Source of the DNA: Calothrix sp. FI2-JRJ7
GTDB taxonomy: Bacteria > Cyanobacteriota > Cyanobacteriia > Cyanobacteriales > Nostocaceae
Length of the DNA: 64,000 bases
Reading direction: 5' to 3'
Assembly: GCA_019359675.1 (NCBI GenBank)
Contig: JAHHGX010000071.1
Span: 62,001-126,000 of the forward strand
The notes under the pieces are model-generated. The model was not told where the DNA came from. It did no database searches and was given only the letters and a program-made list of their open reading frames with translations. This document shows, piece by piece, positions 25,416 through 33,698 of the stretch (its first letter is position 1; every line of letters begins with the position of its first letter). The position numbers and the translations under genes are program-made.

Positions 25416-26249
25416 TTATGCTGCGGAACCTGACTGCTTTTTCGGCGCCAGTTTAATGTTTGTTGCTAAACCAAGCATTTGTAAAACTTGAATTATTATC
25501 CAAGTAAAATCAATTTCCCACCATTCCAAACCGTGACGGGCAGAGTATTGGTATGCATGATGGTTATTGTGCCAACCTTCACCATAAGTCAGTAAAGCAA
25601 CCCACCAACAGTTGGTGGAATGGTCGCCAGAATCATATGTTTTGTAGCCAAACTTATGAGTAGCACTATTAACAAACCAAGTGAAGTGCCATACTAGTAC
25701 AAGGCGAACAAAAATACCCCATACAACAAATGACCACCCACCGATAGCTAGTAACGTTACGCCCAGAGCTACCTGAAGCAAAATCATATTTTTTTGCAAA
25801 AACTGGTAAACTGGGTCTTCGCCTATATCTTTTGTGAAGCGAGGTACATCAGCAAAGGCAGGAGACCTATAAAACATCCAGCCGATATGACTCCACCAAA
25901 AACCCTTGTTAGAGTCATGCGGGTCTTGTTCTTGGTCTGAATGTAAATGGTGGATGCGGTGCAAACCAGCCCAATCAATGGGTCCACCTTGACACGAAAG
26001 GGTGCCACAAAAAGCGAGAAAATATTCAAGCCACTTCGGCGTTTGAAAACTGCGGTGGGTGATTAAACGGTGAAATCCAAGGGTAATGCCAAGGCAACCC
26101 GTTAGCCAATAAAGGAACACACATACGCCAACCGCTTGCCAGCTAAAGTTACTTGGAAGTAAAGCGAACAAGGCGCCAACGTGCAAACTGGAGAAAAATA
26201 AAATGTGGACCCAATTAAGTCCGGATTTGGTTGATGTAGCAATTGTCAT
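25416..26249 (-). CDS. desC: Acyl-lipid delta-9 fatty acid desaturase
   Basis: DesC makes the first double bond at delta-9. The 277-residue protein has boxes HRLITHRSF (about 59-67), HRIHHLHSD (about 95-103) and EGWHNNHHAYQ (about 229-239) and four membrane helices, as in other DesC proteins. First gene of the minus-strand desaturase group, though 360 bp and repeats separate it from desA. Its start faces the PLP lyase gene across about 140 bp. Confidence 0.93.
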   Translation of the reverse strand: MTIATSTKSGLNWVHILFFSSLHVGALFALLPSNFSWQAVGVCVFLYWLTGCLGITLGFHRLITHRSFQTPKWLEYFLAFCGTLSCQGGPIDWAGLHRIHHLHSDQEQDPHDSNKGFWWSHIGWMFYRSPAFADVPRFTKDIGEDPVYQFLQKNMILLQVALGVTLLAIGGWSFVVWGIFVRLVLVWHFTWFVNSATHKFGYKTYDSGDHSTNCWWVALLTYGEGWHNNHHAYQYSARHGLEWWEIDFTWIIIQVLQMLGLATNIKLAPKKQSGSAA

Positions 26250-26392
26250 GCAGTATCCTAAGTGGGATTTAAAAGCGCGAAAACAAAGTAATTTGCTGTT
26301 CAGGTTCAGCGTACCTAATATTGAGCATAGCTTTTATCTGCCATGCGCTAGAAATCCACAAAGTAGTAAATTTTATTGTGAATGAGGGACTA

Positions 26393-27628
26393 ATGAACAG
26401 CTTGGAGCAGCTGCGGGACGCAGAACAGGCACTGTTACAGATTTTTTCTGGAATTGACGCAACAGTCAAGCAAAATCTGACTAGAGTGCTAAATTCTTTT
26501 CGCCATCATAGTGTTGGGGCGCACCATTTCGCAGGTGTCACAGGATACGGGCACGATGATATTGGGCGCGAAACTTTAGATAAAGTCTTTGCTTCGGTCA
26601 TGGGTGCTGAAAAAGCCGCAGTTCGAGTGCAGTTTGTTTCGGGAACCCATGCCATTGCTTGCGCCTTATTTGGTGTGCTTCGTCCTGGTGATGAAATGCT
26701 AGCCGTAGCTGGCGCCCCCTATGACACTTTAGAAGAAGTCATAGGTTTGCGGGGTAGCTCTCAAGGCTCCCTTATAGAGTTTGGCATAAGTTATCGCCAA
26801 TTGGATCTAACTTCTTCAGGGACGATTGATTGGTCTGCTTTGAGCCAAAGTATAAAACAAAACACTCGCCTTGTTCTTATTCAACGTTCCTGTGGTTATT
26901 CTTGGCGCCCAAGTTTATCAGTTGAAGAAATCGGGAAAATAGTTACTATCGTCAAACAACAAAACCCCAACACAGTTTGTTTTGTTGACAACTGCTATGG
27001 CGAATTTATCGAAACACAAGAACCAACGCACGTTGGCGCCGACTTAATGGCAGGCTCTTTAATTAAAAACCCAGGTGGTACCATCGTCACCGCTGGGGGT
27101 TACGTAGCAGGACGTGCTGACTTAGTAGAAATGGCAGCATGTCGTCTTACAGCACCAGGTATTGGCAGCGAAGGAGGCGCCACCTTTGACCAGTTAAGAT
27201 TATTATTTCAAGGATTATTCTTGGCGCCGCAAATGGTGGGAGAAGCAATGAAAGGCACTCACCTCACTGGTTACGTATTTGACAAACTAGGCTATCCCGT
27301 CAACCCAGCCCCAATGGTGCCGCGTCGCGACGTAATTCAAGCAATTAAACTAGGTTCAGCCAAAAAACTAATCGCCTTTTGTAAAGCCATCCAGCAAAAC
27401 TCACCCATCGGTTCCTACCTCGACCCCATCCCCGACCAAATGCCCGGTTACGAGAGTCAAGTAGTCATGGCAGGAGGAACATTTATCGAAGGTAGCACCC
27501 TAGAATTCTCTGCCGACGGACCACTACGCGAACCCTACGTAGTATATTGCCAAGGCGGCACACACTGGACACACATCTCCATCGCCCTAGAGGCAGCCAT
27601 CGAAGCCGTCGGACCATCCCAGCTGTAG
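26393..27628 (+). CDS. Methionine gamma-lyase-like / aluminium-resistance family PLP protein
   Basis: A 411-residue pyridoxal-phosphate enzyme of the Cys/Met metabolism fold, of the group annotated as aluminium resistance or methionine gamma-lyase family (COG4100 type). The N-terminus NSFRHHSVGAHHFAGVTGYGHDDIGRETL, central VQFVSGTHAIACALFGVLRPGD and PLP lysine Lys225 in SLIKNPGGTIV are all typical. The substrate has not been fixed by sequence. ATG 26393 is chosen over 26321 because GAGGG lies upstream and the family starts there. The TAG stop at 27626 is the first codon of an R1 repeat. Confidence 0.85.
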   Translation: MNSLEQLRDAEQALLQIFSGIDATVKQNLTRVLNSFRHHSVGAHHFAGVTGYGHDDIGRETLDKVFASVMGAEKAAVRVQFVSGTHAIACALFGVLRPGDEMLAVAGAPYDTLEEVIGLRGSSQGSLIEFGISYRQLDLTSSGTIDWSALSQSIKQNTRLVLIQRSCGYSWRPSLSVEEIGKIVTIVKQQNPNTVCFVDNCYGEFIETQEPTHVGADLMAGSLIKNPGGTIVTAGGYVAGRADLVEMAACRLTAPGIGSEGGATFDQLRLLFQGLFLAPQMVGEAMKGTHLTGYVFDKLGYPVNPAPMVPRRDVIQAIKLGSAKKLIAFCKAIQQNSPIGSYLDPIPDQMPGYESQVVMAGGTFIEGSTLEFSADGPLREPYVVYCQGGTHWTHISIALEAAIEAVGPSQL

Positions 27629-27658
27629 GTTGGGTGGAGCGCAAGTGCGGAACCCAAC
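27625..27658. repeat. R1 repeat at the lyase stop codon
   Basis: GTAGGTTGGGTGGAGCG followed by GCGGAACCCAACAC; TAG is in frame with the upstream gene. Confidence 0.9.
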
Positions 27659-27725
27659 ACTTAACGCTTTATGCCATTAATTATGGTGGGTCAGAGCGCA
27701 GCTAAAAAAAATTAACCACAAAGAA

Positions 27726-27814
27726 CACGCTCGTCACAAAGGCAAATACTTTTATACTTGAGTATACATTGCAGTTAATTTACTTCTTTCTTCGTGTCCT
27801 TTGTGACGAGCGTG
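27726..27814. repeat. 17-bp inverted repeat
   Basis: CACGCTCGTCACAAAGG and its exact complement CCTTTGTGACGAGCGTG, 55 bases apart. The outer sequences ACCACAAAGAA and GTGGTTTA also partly pair, so a small MITE-like element is possible. Confidence 0.8.
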
Positions 27815-27907
27815 GTTTATTCCTATTACCCATCAAAATTAATAACATGAACTACTATTAGTTCGTGTCATAAGATTTGGGAAGTTGGTGCCTGCCGTTA
27901 CGGTATG

Positions 27908-28037
27908 GTAGGGTGTGTGACCTATGCGGAAAAATTCCACGTTTCACGAAAAGACTTGTAGGGTGTGTCACGCCACTCCGAAGTTCGCTTCGTTAAAAAC
28001 AACTTGGTAGCGTGACGCACCTGATGTCACGCACCGT
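27908..28037. repeat. Cluster of R2-type arms
   Basis: GTAGGGTGTGTGACC at 27908, GTAGGGTGTGTCACGCC at 27958, then GGTAGCGTGACGCACC and GTCACGCACCGTC up to 28037. Confidence 0.75.
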
Positions 28038-28343
28038 CATTCTCGGTGGTGCGTCAAAGCAGATGATTTTTCGTTTTATTGAAGATTGTAACGGCTTTGA
28101 CACACCCTACCCAACATATCAAAATTTATGACATGGAGTCATTCTCGGTGGTGCGTCAAAGCAGATGATTTTTCGTTTTATTGAAGATTGTAACGGCTTT
28201 GACACACCCTACCCAACATATCAAAATTTATGACATGGAGCCATTCTCGGTGGTGCGTCAAAGCAGATGATTTTTCGTTTTATTGAAGATTGTAACGGCT
28301 TTGACACACCCTACCCAACATATCAAAATTTATGACATGGAGT
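28038..28343. repeat. Tandem array, three units of 102 bp
   Basis: Units begin at 28038, 28140 and 28242 and are almost identical; only a base at the unit junction differs. Each unit has an internal palindrome, GGTGCGTCAAAGC pairing with GCTTTGACACACC, and ends CAAAATTTATGACATGGAG. The near identity implies recent duplication. Confidence 0.95.
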
Positions 28344-28358
28344 ACTACCTATAATTTT

Positions 28359-28391
28359 GTAGGTTGGGTTCCGTTCCTCCACCCAACCTAC
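28359..28391. repeat. R1 dispersed palindromic repeat
   Basis: GTAGGTTGGGTTCCG and CCTCCACCCAACCTAC arms forming a compact hairpin. Confidence 0.88.
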
Positions 28392-28423
28392 AATCTATTG
28401 TCTGTGGTAAAAAACTCAGTAAA

Positions 28424-28459
28424 GCTAAAGTAGTAAAACAATTGCTCTACTACTTTAGC
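28424..28459. terminator. Hairpin with a perfect 12-bp stem
   Basis: GCTAAAGTAGTA pairs with TACTACTTTAGC around a 12-base loop. No T tract follows, so termination is only a possibility. Confidence 0.4.
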
Positions 28460-28560
28460 CTGACCATAATTAACGAAGTATAAAATATTATTTTTCATCT
28501 TCAGTAAACGATAAATTTGTATTAATTATAGATATTTAGAAAATAAACTCGTGTAAAAAT

Positions 28561-28590
28561 TACCACAGAGACACTGAGAGCGCAGAGTAA
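28561..28590. repeat. R8 element
   Basis: TACCACAGAGACACTGAGAG followed by CGCAGAGTAA. Confidence 0.7.
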
Positions 28591-28759
28591 GAGTAGAAAG
28601 AGAAACTGTTAGAATGATTACAATTAGTTTGTTTCTTATCATACTTTAGGCTTAGTGGTATTTATGGCGAAGGTGAGAGGTAATTAGCGCTACAAAATGA
28701 AAATGTAATTAGTGTTAAGGGAATAAATTTTACGGCTTCTATAAAGCACCACTAATTTC

Positions 28760-29884
28760 ATGCAAAGTATTTCAATTGAGCTACCTCGCATTGACTCCGA
28801 GGAAAAAAACCAATATTTACAAGAGAATACCGCGCCCAGTGACAACTACCACATTGCCGAAAAGCAGTTTGTGCAGTTACTGGCTGTTGAAAATTTAGAC
28901 AAGCAGTTAAATATAAACCCTGACATTGCGAAAGAATTCGAGTTCGCTCTAGCTACAGCGTTAACTGCCGCATACGATGGCGCCGAAGACTATCAAGCAC
29001 ATCGCTTCCTTCAGCGAATTCTGTACAGAATAAATCGTTTGTATCTTTTTTGGTACGATGATTTACAAAATTATGAAAACGAACGCTCTTTGTACTTGCA
29101 GCGAGTTCGCAATAGCATAGAGACAGCTTGGCAAAAATGGGAGTTAGCACAAATAGATGTTGAGTCATTACAAAAACTTGATGTCAAGCAAGCATTGAGA
29201 GACCGCGTAGCTTATGATTTAAATCCAGAAATTTCCGAAGGTAGTCGTTACATTCGTGAGGAAATGAGCGTTGAAGGATATAAACATTTACTTGCTATAG
29301 GCTCATTTGATGGATTAGTCGAAGGTAGTCGTTTATCACGCATTCTTGGCGGTACAGCAAACCCCATCCAATGTACATTAGTGAAAGTATTGCTTGAAGA
29401 ATACGGTAATGGTCGCTTCAACCGTAAGCATTCAACATTTTTTGCGGCTATGCTTAGTGAATTTGATTTGAATACCGAGCCAGAAGGTTACTTTGACTTG
29501 GTTCCTTGGGAAGTTTTAGCATGTGCAAATCATAATTTTTTAACTACAGAACGCAAACGTTATTACCTTCGTTATTCAGGCGCTTTAACGTACTTCGAGG
29601 TAGCAGGTCCAAGTGCATATCGTAATTATTTAACCGCAGCACAAAGACTAAATTTGTCAGATGCAGCAATGGGTTACTGGGAACTCCATATTCGTGAAGA
29701 CGAACGTCACGGTCAATGGATGCTTGACGATGTGGCATTACCCCTAGCAGAACTTTATCCCAATAACGCATGGGAACTCCTACTTGGATACGACCAAGAA
29801 AAATTAATGGGAGACCGTGCCGCCAAAGCAGTCGTCAAATCAATCCGCCAAGCTGAAACCCTGTACGGGCGGGTTAACCCATAA
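28760..29884 (+). CDS. Haem-oxygenase-like diiron (iron-containing redox) protein
   Basis: A 374-residue mostly helical protein of the iron-containing redox enzyme / haem-oxygenase-like oxidase group. Candidate metal ligands are Glu188 in GLVEGSRLSRI and the cluster Glu308, His310, Glu313, His317 and Asp324 in WELHIREDERHG...LDD. Relatives of this fold carry out O2-dependent oxidations such as N-oxygenation and C-C cleavage; the substrate here is unknown. The N-terminal 150 residues are an extra helical region. The last residues (LYGRVNP) are encoded by an R7 repeat that gives the TAA. A SAM methyltransferase starts 52 bp downstream, suggesting a two-gene unit. Confidence 0.75.
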   Translation: MQSISIELPRIDSEEKNQYLQENTAPSDNYHIAEKQFVQLLAVENLDKQLNINPDIAKEFEFALATALTAAYDGAEDYQAHRFLQRILYRINRLYLFWYDDLQNYENERSLYLQRVRNSIETAWQKWELAQIDVESLQKLDVKQALRDRVAYDLNPEISEGSRYIREEMSVEGYKHLLAIGSFDGLVEGSRLSRILGGTANPIQCTLVKVLLEEYGNGRFNRKHSTFFAAMLSEFDLNTEPEGYFDLVPWEVLACANHNFLTTERKRYYLRYSGALTYFEVAGPSAYRNYLTAAQRLNLSDAAMGYWELHIREDERHGQWMLDDVALPLAELYPNNAWELLLGYDQEKLMGDRAAKAVVKSIRQAETLYGRVNP

Positions 29885-29920
29885 CCTAGCCATAATCAAA
29901 AGTTTCGTAAACCCGCCTCT
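29861..29920. repeat. R7 repeat (CTGTACGGGCGGGTTAACCC...GTAAACCCGCC)
   Basis: Two arms, CGGGCGGGTTAACCCATA and GTTTCGTAAACCCGCC. The 5' arm is the C-terminus and stop of the haem-oxygenase-like gene. A second copy is at 37760-37820, where it lies intergenically. Confidence 0.9.
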
Positions 29921-29936
29921 CCCAACCCCTAACATT

Positions 29937-30632
29937 ATGAAAGACATTTTTTACTGCCCAGAAGAATCTAACTTCTACTCCAACTGTTTAGAAAACTTCG
30001 TTTTAAGAAACCGTCAAAACTTTAAATATATCGTTGAATTTGGTTCTGGAGATGGCAGTCCTGTAATTTGCTCTTTACTACGCAATAAATTTGCAGGCTT
30101 AATACATGGATTTGAGTTAAATACCGATGCATGGAAAGCTGCGAATTTAACCATTGACGAATATAGTCTAACTGACAAATACATAATAGATAACTCTAGC
30201 CTGTTTGAATCAAATCAAAGTCAATCTGAATGTCTCGTCTCTAACCCTCCTTATCTACCCGCACCAGACGAAGACATCTATATGCCATTGCTTTTTGGTG
30301 GAACCGACGGCGCCGCCATTACAAACAAGCTGCTAACATTGGGATACGAAAACGTTTTAGTACTAGTATCTAGCTATTCTAATCCCATCAGTACAATAGA
30401 ACAAGCAAAAGCCAACGGTTACTCAGTTAACAAATTTACTGTATTGCCTATCGAATTTGGCTACTACAGTTCAGAACCAAAAGTCAAAAATCACATTGAA
30501 GAAATGCGTAGCAATAAAATGGCATTTTATTCAGGTGACTACTACTTCCTAGCTGGAGTCTTATTTACCAAAGAAGAAGAATCAAACGTAGACCTCTCAA
30601 AAGAGCTATCCCAAGTTCTAACAGGTATATAA
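29937..30632 (+). CDS. Class I SAM-dependent methyltransferase (HemK-like NPPY type)
   Basis: A 231-residue methyltransferase. Motif I is VEFGSGDGSP (about 35-44), the acidic strand end is HGFELN, and the catalytic SNPPYLP (about 101-107) suggests transfer to an amide or amine nitrogen, as in HemK-type enzymes. The N-terminus (MKDIFYCPEESNFYSNCLENFV) is not that of PrmC. The frame is open upstream to 29817, but that part overlaps the preceding gene and the R7 repeat, so ATG 29937 is chosen. It follows the haem-oxygenase-like gene by 52 bp, and its substrate may be related. Confidence 0.75.
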   Translation: MKDIFYCPEESNFYSNCLENFVLRNRQNFKYIVEFGSGDGSPVICSLLRNKFAGLIHGFELNTDAWKAANLTIDEYSLTDKYIIDNSSLFESNQSQSECLVSNPPYLPAPDEDIYMPLLFGGTDGAAITNKLLTLGYENVLVLVSSYSNPISTIEQAKANGYSVNKFTVLPIEFGYYSSEPKVKNHIEEMRSNKMAFYSGDYYFLAGVLFTKEEESNVDLSKELSQVLTGI

Positions 30633-30651
30633 GTGTTATTTATACAATTGT

Positions 30652-30722
30652 CATTCTGAGCGCAGGGAAGAATCTTATTCATCTCTAAGGTTATAAGATG
30701 TTTCACTGCGTTCAACATGACA
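30652..30722. repeat. R9 element (TCATTCTGAGCGCAGGGAAG...)
   Basis: TCATTCTGAGCGCAGGGAAG and CACTGCGTTCAACATGACA form diverged inverted arms around AATCTTATTC and ATAAGATG. Its last bases contain the ATG used as the upstream start of the DNA methyltransferase frame. Confidence 0.7.
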
Positions 30723-31706
30723 GATATTTCACAAACATATTGTGTTTTAGTTTACTTATGCGTTATATTCCGATTTGCAGACGCAATAAGTATAACCAGA
30801 TTGGACACGTACTCTACAACATCGCATCTCGCGCTTCAACTAAATTCATATTACACCCGAACATACGGCGCCATGTACCTGGGTGACAGCTTGAATTTAA
30901 TTCAATCAATACAAGATGATAGTATAAATTTAATCTTAACCTCACCCCCTTTTCCATTAACACGTAAAAAAGAATATGGAAACGAAAGTGCGGAAAAATA
31001 CATAGAATGGTTTTTACCATTTGCCCACGAATTTAAGCGCGTTTTAGCTGAAAACGGCTCTTTTGTATTAGATTTAGGCGGCGCCTATCTTCCAGGAAAC
31101 CCAATACGCAGTATTTATCAATACGAACTTCTAGTAAGACTGTGTAAAGAAGTCGGGTTCTATTTAGCACAAGAATTCTTTCATTACAACCCTGCACGCT
31201 TGCCAACACCAGCCGAGTGGGTCAATATTCGACGAGTTCGCGTCAAAGATTCAGTAAACGTCGTCTGGTGGCTCTCAAAAACCCCCAACCCACGAGCAGA
31301 TAACCGTAAAGTTCTCAAACCATACAGCGAGAGTATGAAAAACTTACTCAAAAATGGGTACAAAGCCAAACTACGTCCCAGTGGTCATGATATTTCAACC
31401 AAATTTCAAAAAGACAACGAAGGCGCCATTCCACCCAATTTACTCGAATTTGCCAACACCGAATCGAACACGCCATATTTAAAACGCTGCAAACAAGCCG
31501 ACATCAAACCACACCCTGCACGCTACCCGTCAGGATTCGCAGAATTTTTTATCAAATTCCTGACCTATGAAGGCGACATCGTACTAGACCCCTTTGCCGG
31601 TTCCAACACTACAGGCTTTGTCGCCGAAACACTACGGCGCCAATGGCTTAGTTTTGAACTCAATGAAGACTATGTAATAGGCAGCCAGTATCGTTTCGAT
31701 GATTAA
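30717..31706 (+). CDS. Orphan site-specific DNA methyltransferase (N4-cytosine type)
   Basis: A beta-class amino-methyltransferase of 329 residues. The catalytic motif TSPPF (75-79) precedes the SAM-binding motif DPFAGSNTTG (from 291); TSPPY/F is typical of N4-cytosine rather than N6-adenine enzymes. YLGDSL near 54-59 is the usual motif just before. There is no restriction endonuclease next to it, so it is an orphan. The ATG at 30717 falls at the end of an R9 repeat and the first ~28 residues look hydrophobic and unrelated; TTG at 30801 (LDTYSTTSHL) is a plausible true start. It may modify the over-abundant GGCGCC, an inference explained in the findings. Confidence 0.85.
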   Translation: MTDISQTYCVLVYLCVIFRFADAISITRLDTYSTTSHLALQLNSYYTRTYGAMYLGDSLNLIQSIQDDSINLILTSPPFPLTRKKEYGNESAEKYIEWFLPFAHEFKRVLAENGSFVLDLGGAYLPGNPIRSIYQYELLVRLCKEVGFYLAQEFFHYNPARLPTPAEWVNIRRVRVKDSVNVVWWLSKTPNPRADNRKVLKPYSESMKNLLKNGYKAKLRPSGHDISTKFQKDNEGAIPPNLLEFANTESNTPYLKRCKQADIKPHPARYPSGFAEFFIKFLTYEGDIVLDPFAGSNTTGFVAETLRRQWLSFELNEDYVIGSQYRFDD

Positions 31707-31909
31707 TCCAAAATTTTAATAGAATATTTATACTAATTTTTATGATTTTTTCAGAATTTATAAGGTAAGATAGATGTACTATCGATTTATAGATAAATAG
31801 CCTTTTTTCCAAGCTAGTCAGATTGCCGACAACACTTATATGCGTCGGTAATCTCACTCATAGCTACAAATATTCAAGCACATCCCTTGTCAAAGGGACT
31901 AATATACCT

Positions 31910-32392
31910 ATGGTAACAACAATCAGGGTCGCAGCACCCTCAATTCGTGTATCCAAAATTTGCTATAAGTCTCCTTTTATACATCCGTTAGCACGATTTG
32001 TGACAGAGGAAGCTATCGCGATGATGTTCAACATTCAAATTGAGGAAATAAAGCGAATTGACTGTTATTGCTACGTAGCTTACGTTCATGGTGCTAATAT
32101 CAGTAGATTTATCAGTTACGCCGATTTTCCACCCCCACCTGTTGTTGGGGCAAACTTTTCTCAAGTTTTTTGGCGTTGGCGCCGTCGTTGGAAAAAGCGT
32201 TGGAACAGTAAATATGCGCCCGATTGGTGGCAAAATTATTACATCGACCAAATACAGCAAAGTTTTAGCGAAGAGTATTTGCTTGAGTGGTGGAAAATGT
32301 TAATCTTGATAAAGTCCGCATTATCCGCTGAAGCTTGGCTAAAAATCACACAAACAATTCAAGCTAACAAGGCTTTTTTAAAGAGTTTGTGA
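31910..32392 (+). CDS. Hypothetical protein, 160 aa, Trp/Arg-rich middle
   Basis: No family recognised. The product has IHPLARFVTEEAIAMMFNI, then CYCYVAYVHG, a proline run (YADFPPPPVV), a basic-aromatic segment (FWRWRRRWKKRWN), and a helical C-terminus. No membrane helix. The frame is open from TTG 31823, but the ATG 31910 is preferred because the upstream part is low quality. It follows the DNA methyltransferase by about 200 bp and is not a recognisable endonuclease. A short stem (GCCGAC/GTCGGT) lies at about 31824-31850. Confidence 0.5.
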   Translation: MVTTIRVAAPSIRVSKICYKSPFIHPLARFVTEEAIAMMFNIQIEEIKRIDCYCYVAYVHGANISRFISYADFPPPPVVGANFSQVFWRWRRRWKKRWNSKYAPDWWQNYYIDQIQQSFSEEYLLEWWKMLILIKSALSAEAWLKITQTIQANKAFLKSL

Positions 32393-32535
32393 AAAGTATC
32401 AGATGCAGCTGGCTTTACATTTGGAGGCGGTGTAAATAAAAATAATAAATTAGTATTCAAAGAAATTTCCTGAAATCGGTCACTACTGGCCGAGATTAGG
32501 GAATATATTCATTATTTAAGAGGGGAGATAAAGCG

Positions 32536-33534
32536 ATGAAGGATGTATATCTGTTAGCAGCGGGAGTGTTGACAGGACTGGCAGTGCCCACATCAGCTTT
32601 ACCTCAGTTATCAATTGCCCAACAACATGCACCATTACCTGTAGACATCAGCGTTGGTTCGCAGTTGCAGCAGTCCCACGCCACCCAAAACCAATTACCA
32701 CCACTTGCCACTCCCGAAAATTCCGTACCTGAATTTAGTAACCCAGTTAGTAATCCAGTGGCGCCTAGTAGAATTACGCAGCCAAGCGCCACCAGACCAC
32801 TATCTGGAAGTCAACTATATTACCAACGGTTAGCAGCATTAAGACTCGGCAGAATTTATACCCGATTAGCATCAGTAAGATCAACCCAAGAACCAGACGG
32901 TAGAAAAAGTCAGCTATCCTACGAAGACTGGAAAGGACTACTAGCCCTAGAAGCGCGAGCAATGTCAGACGGTCAAGGAGACAACCGTCTTAGCGTACTA
33001 GTAGGAGACTCCCTAAGCATGTGGTTCCCTAAAGACAAACTACCTTCAGGGAAACTGTGGTTAAATCAAGGAATTTCTGGAGACACCTCAGCAGGCGTAT
33101 TAAAAAGAATATCAGCCTTCTCTAAAACAAGACCCGACGTAATTTACGTAATGGCAGGAATAAACGACCTGCGTCGAGGCGCCACAGACGAAACAATATT
33201 AAAAAATTATCGCCGCATCATTCGCCGTCTACGCGAAGAACACCCGATGACACAAATCATCGTTCAATCAATCTTACCAACACGCTTACCAACAATACCC
33301 AATACCCGCATCCGTAATATCAACCAAAAACTCTCAACTATCGCCAAAGAAGAAGGCGCCAACTACCTAAACATTCACCACTGGTTCACCGACTTTCAAG
33401 GCAACCTCCGTCAAGAACTAACAACCGACGGCTTACACCTCAGTCTCAACGGTTACGAAGTCTGGCAAGCAGCTATCCAACAAATCGAAACCAAAAACAC
33501 CCTAACAAAAGCAAAACGCCTCAAAAAAGTCTAA
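32536..33534 (+). CDS. Secreted SGNH/GDSL-family hydrolase
   Basis: A 332-residue exported esterase/lipase-type protein. Residues 1-28 look like a signal peptide, 29-95 are a Pro/Gln/Ser-rich linker, and the SGNH core follows: block I VLVGDSLSMWF (Ser near 158), block II GISGDTS, block III GINDLRRG and block V DGLHLSLNG (Asp/His catalytic pair). Substrate unknown; candidates are acyl esters in the periplasm or envelope. ATG is preceded by GAGGGGAG, a strong ribosome site. Ends just before an R1 repeat. Confidence 0.85.
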   Translation: MKDVYLLAAGVLTGLAVPTSALPQLSIAQQHAPLPVDISVGSQLQQSHATQNQLPPLATPENSVPEFSNPVSNPVAPSRITQPSATRPLSGSQLYYQRLAALRLGRIYTRLASVRSTQEPDGRKSQLSYEDWKGLLALEARAMSDGQGDNRLSVLVGDSLSMWFPKDKLPSGKLWLNQGISGDTSAGVLKRISAFSKTRPDVIYVMAGINDLRRGATDETILKNYRRIIRRLREEHPMTQIIVQSILPTRLPTIPNTRIRNINQKLSTIAKEEGANYLNIHHWFTDFQGNLRQELTTDGLHLSLNGYEVWQAAIQQIETKNTLTKAKRLKKV

Positions 33535-33536
33535 AC

Positions 33537-33569
33537 GTAGGTTGGGTGGAGCGCAGCGCAACCCAACAT
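33537..33569. repeat. R1 dispersed palindromic repeat
   Basis: GTAGGTTGGGTGGAGCG and GCGCAACCCAACA arms downstream of the SGNH hydrolase. Confidence 0.88.
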
Positions 33570-33583
33570 ATAAACAATTTTCC

Positions 33584-33613
33584 TAGAGACGCGATTGAAC
33601 CCTTGTCTCTACA
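33584..33613. repeat. R4 palindrome, diverged
   Basis: TAGAGACGCGATTGA and TTGTCTCTACA arms. Confidence 0.7.
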
Positions 33614-33698
33614 CCTATATCATGTATATTATTTGTTCACTGCCGCAAATATAAACTGCTACAATCACATTAATTTAAATAAAAACACTTAAATAATA

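Larger units (their letters stand above)
27629..28759. other. 1.1-kb repeat-rich intergenic region
   Basis: No credible gene found on either strand. It contains an R1 repeat, a 17-bp inverted repeat (27726-27814), R2-type arms (27908-28037), a 3 x 102 bp tandem array (28038-28343), another R1 (28359-28391), a 12-bp stem hairpin (28424-28459) and an R8 element (28561-28590). The last 170 bp before 28760 are AT-rich and likely hold the promoter of the haem-oxygenase-like gene. Confidence 0.75.

Noticed and set aside
28038-28343. A CRISPR array
   Set aside because: The units are 102 bp with no unique spacers and no cas genes; it is a plain tandem repeat.
30717-32392. A restriction-modification system
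   Set aside because: The gene after the methyltransferase is not recognisable as an endonuclease and is 200 bp away; I treat the methyltransferase as an orphan.
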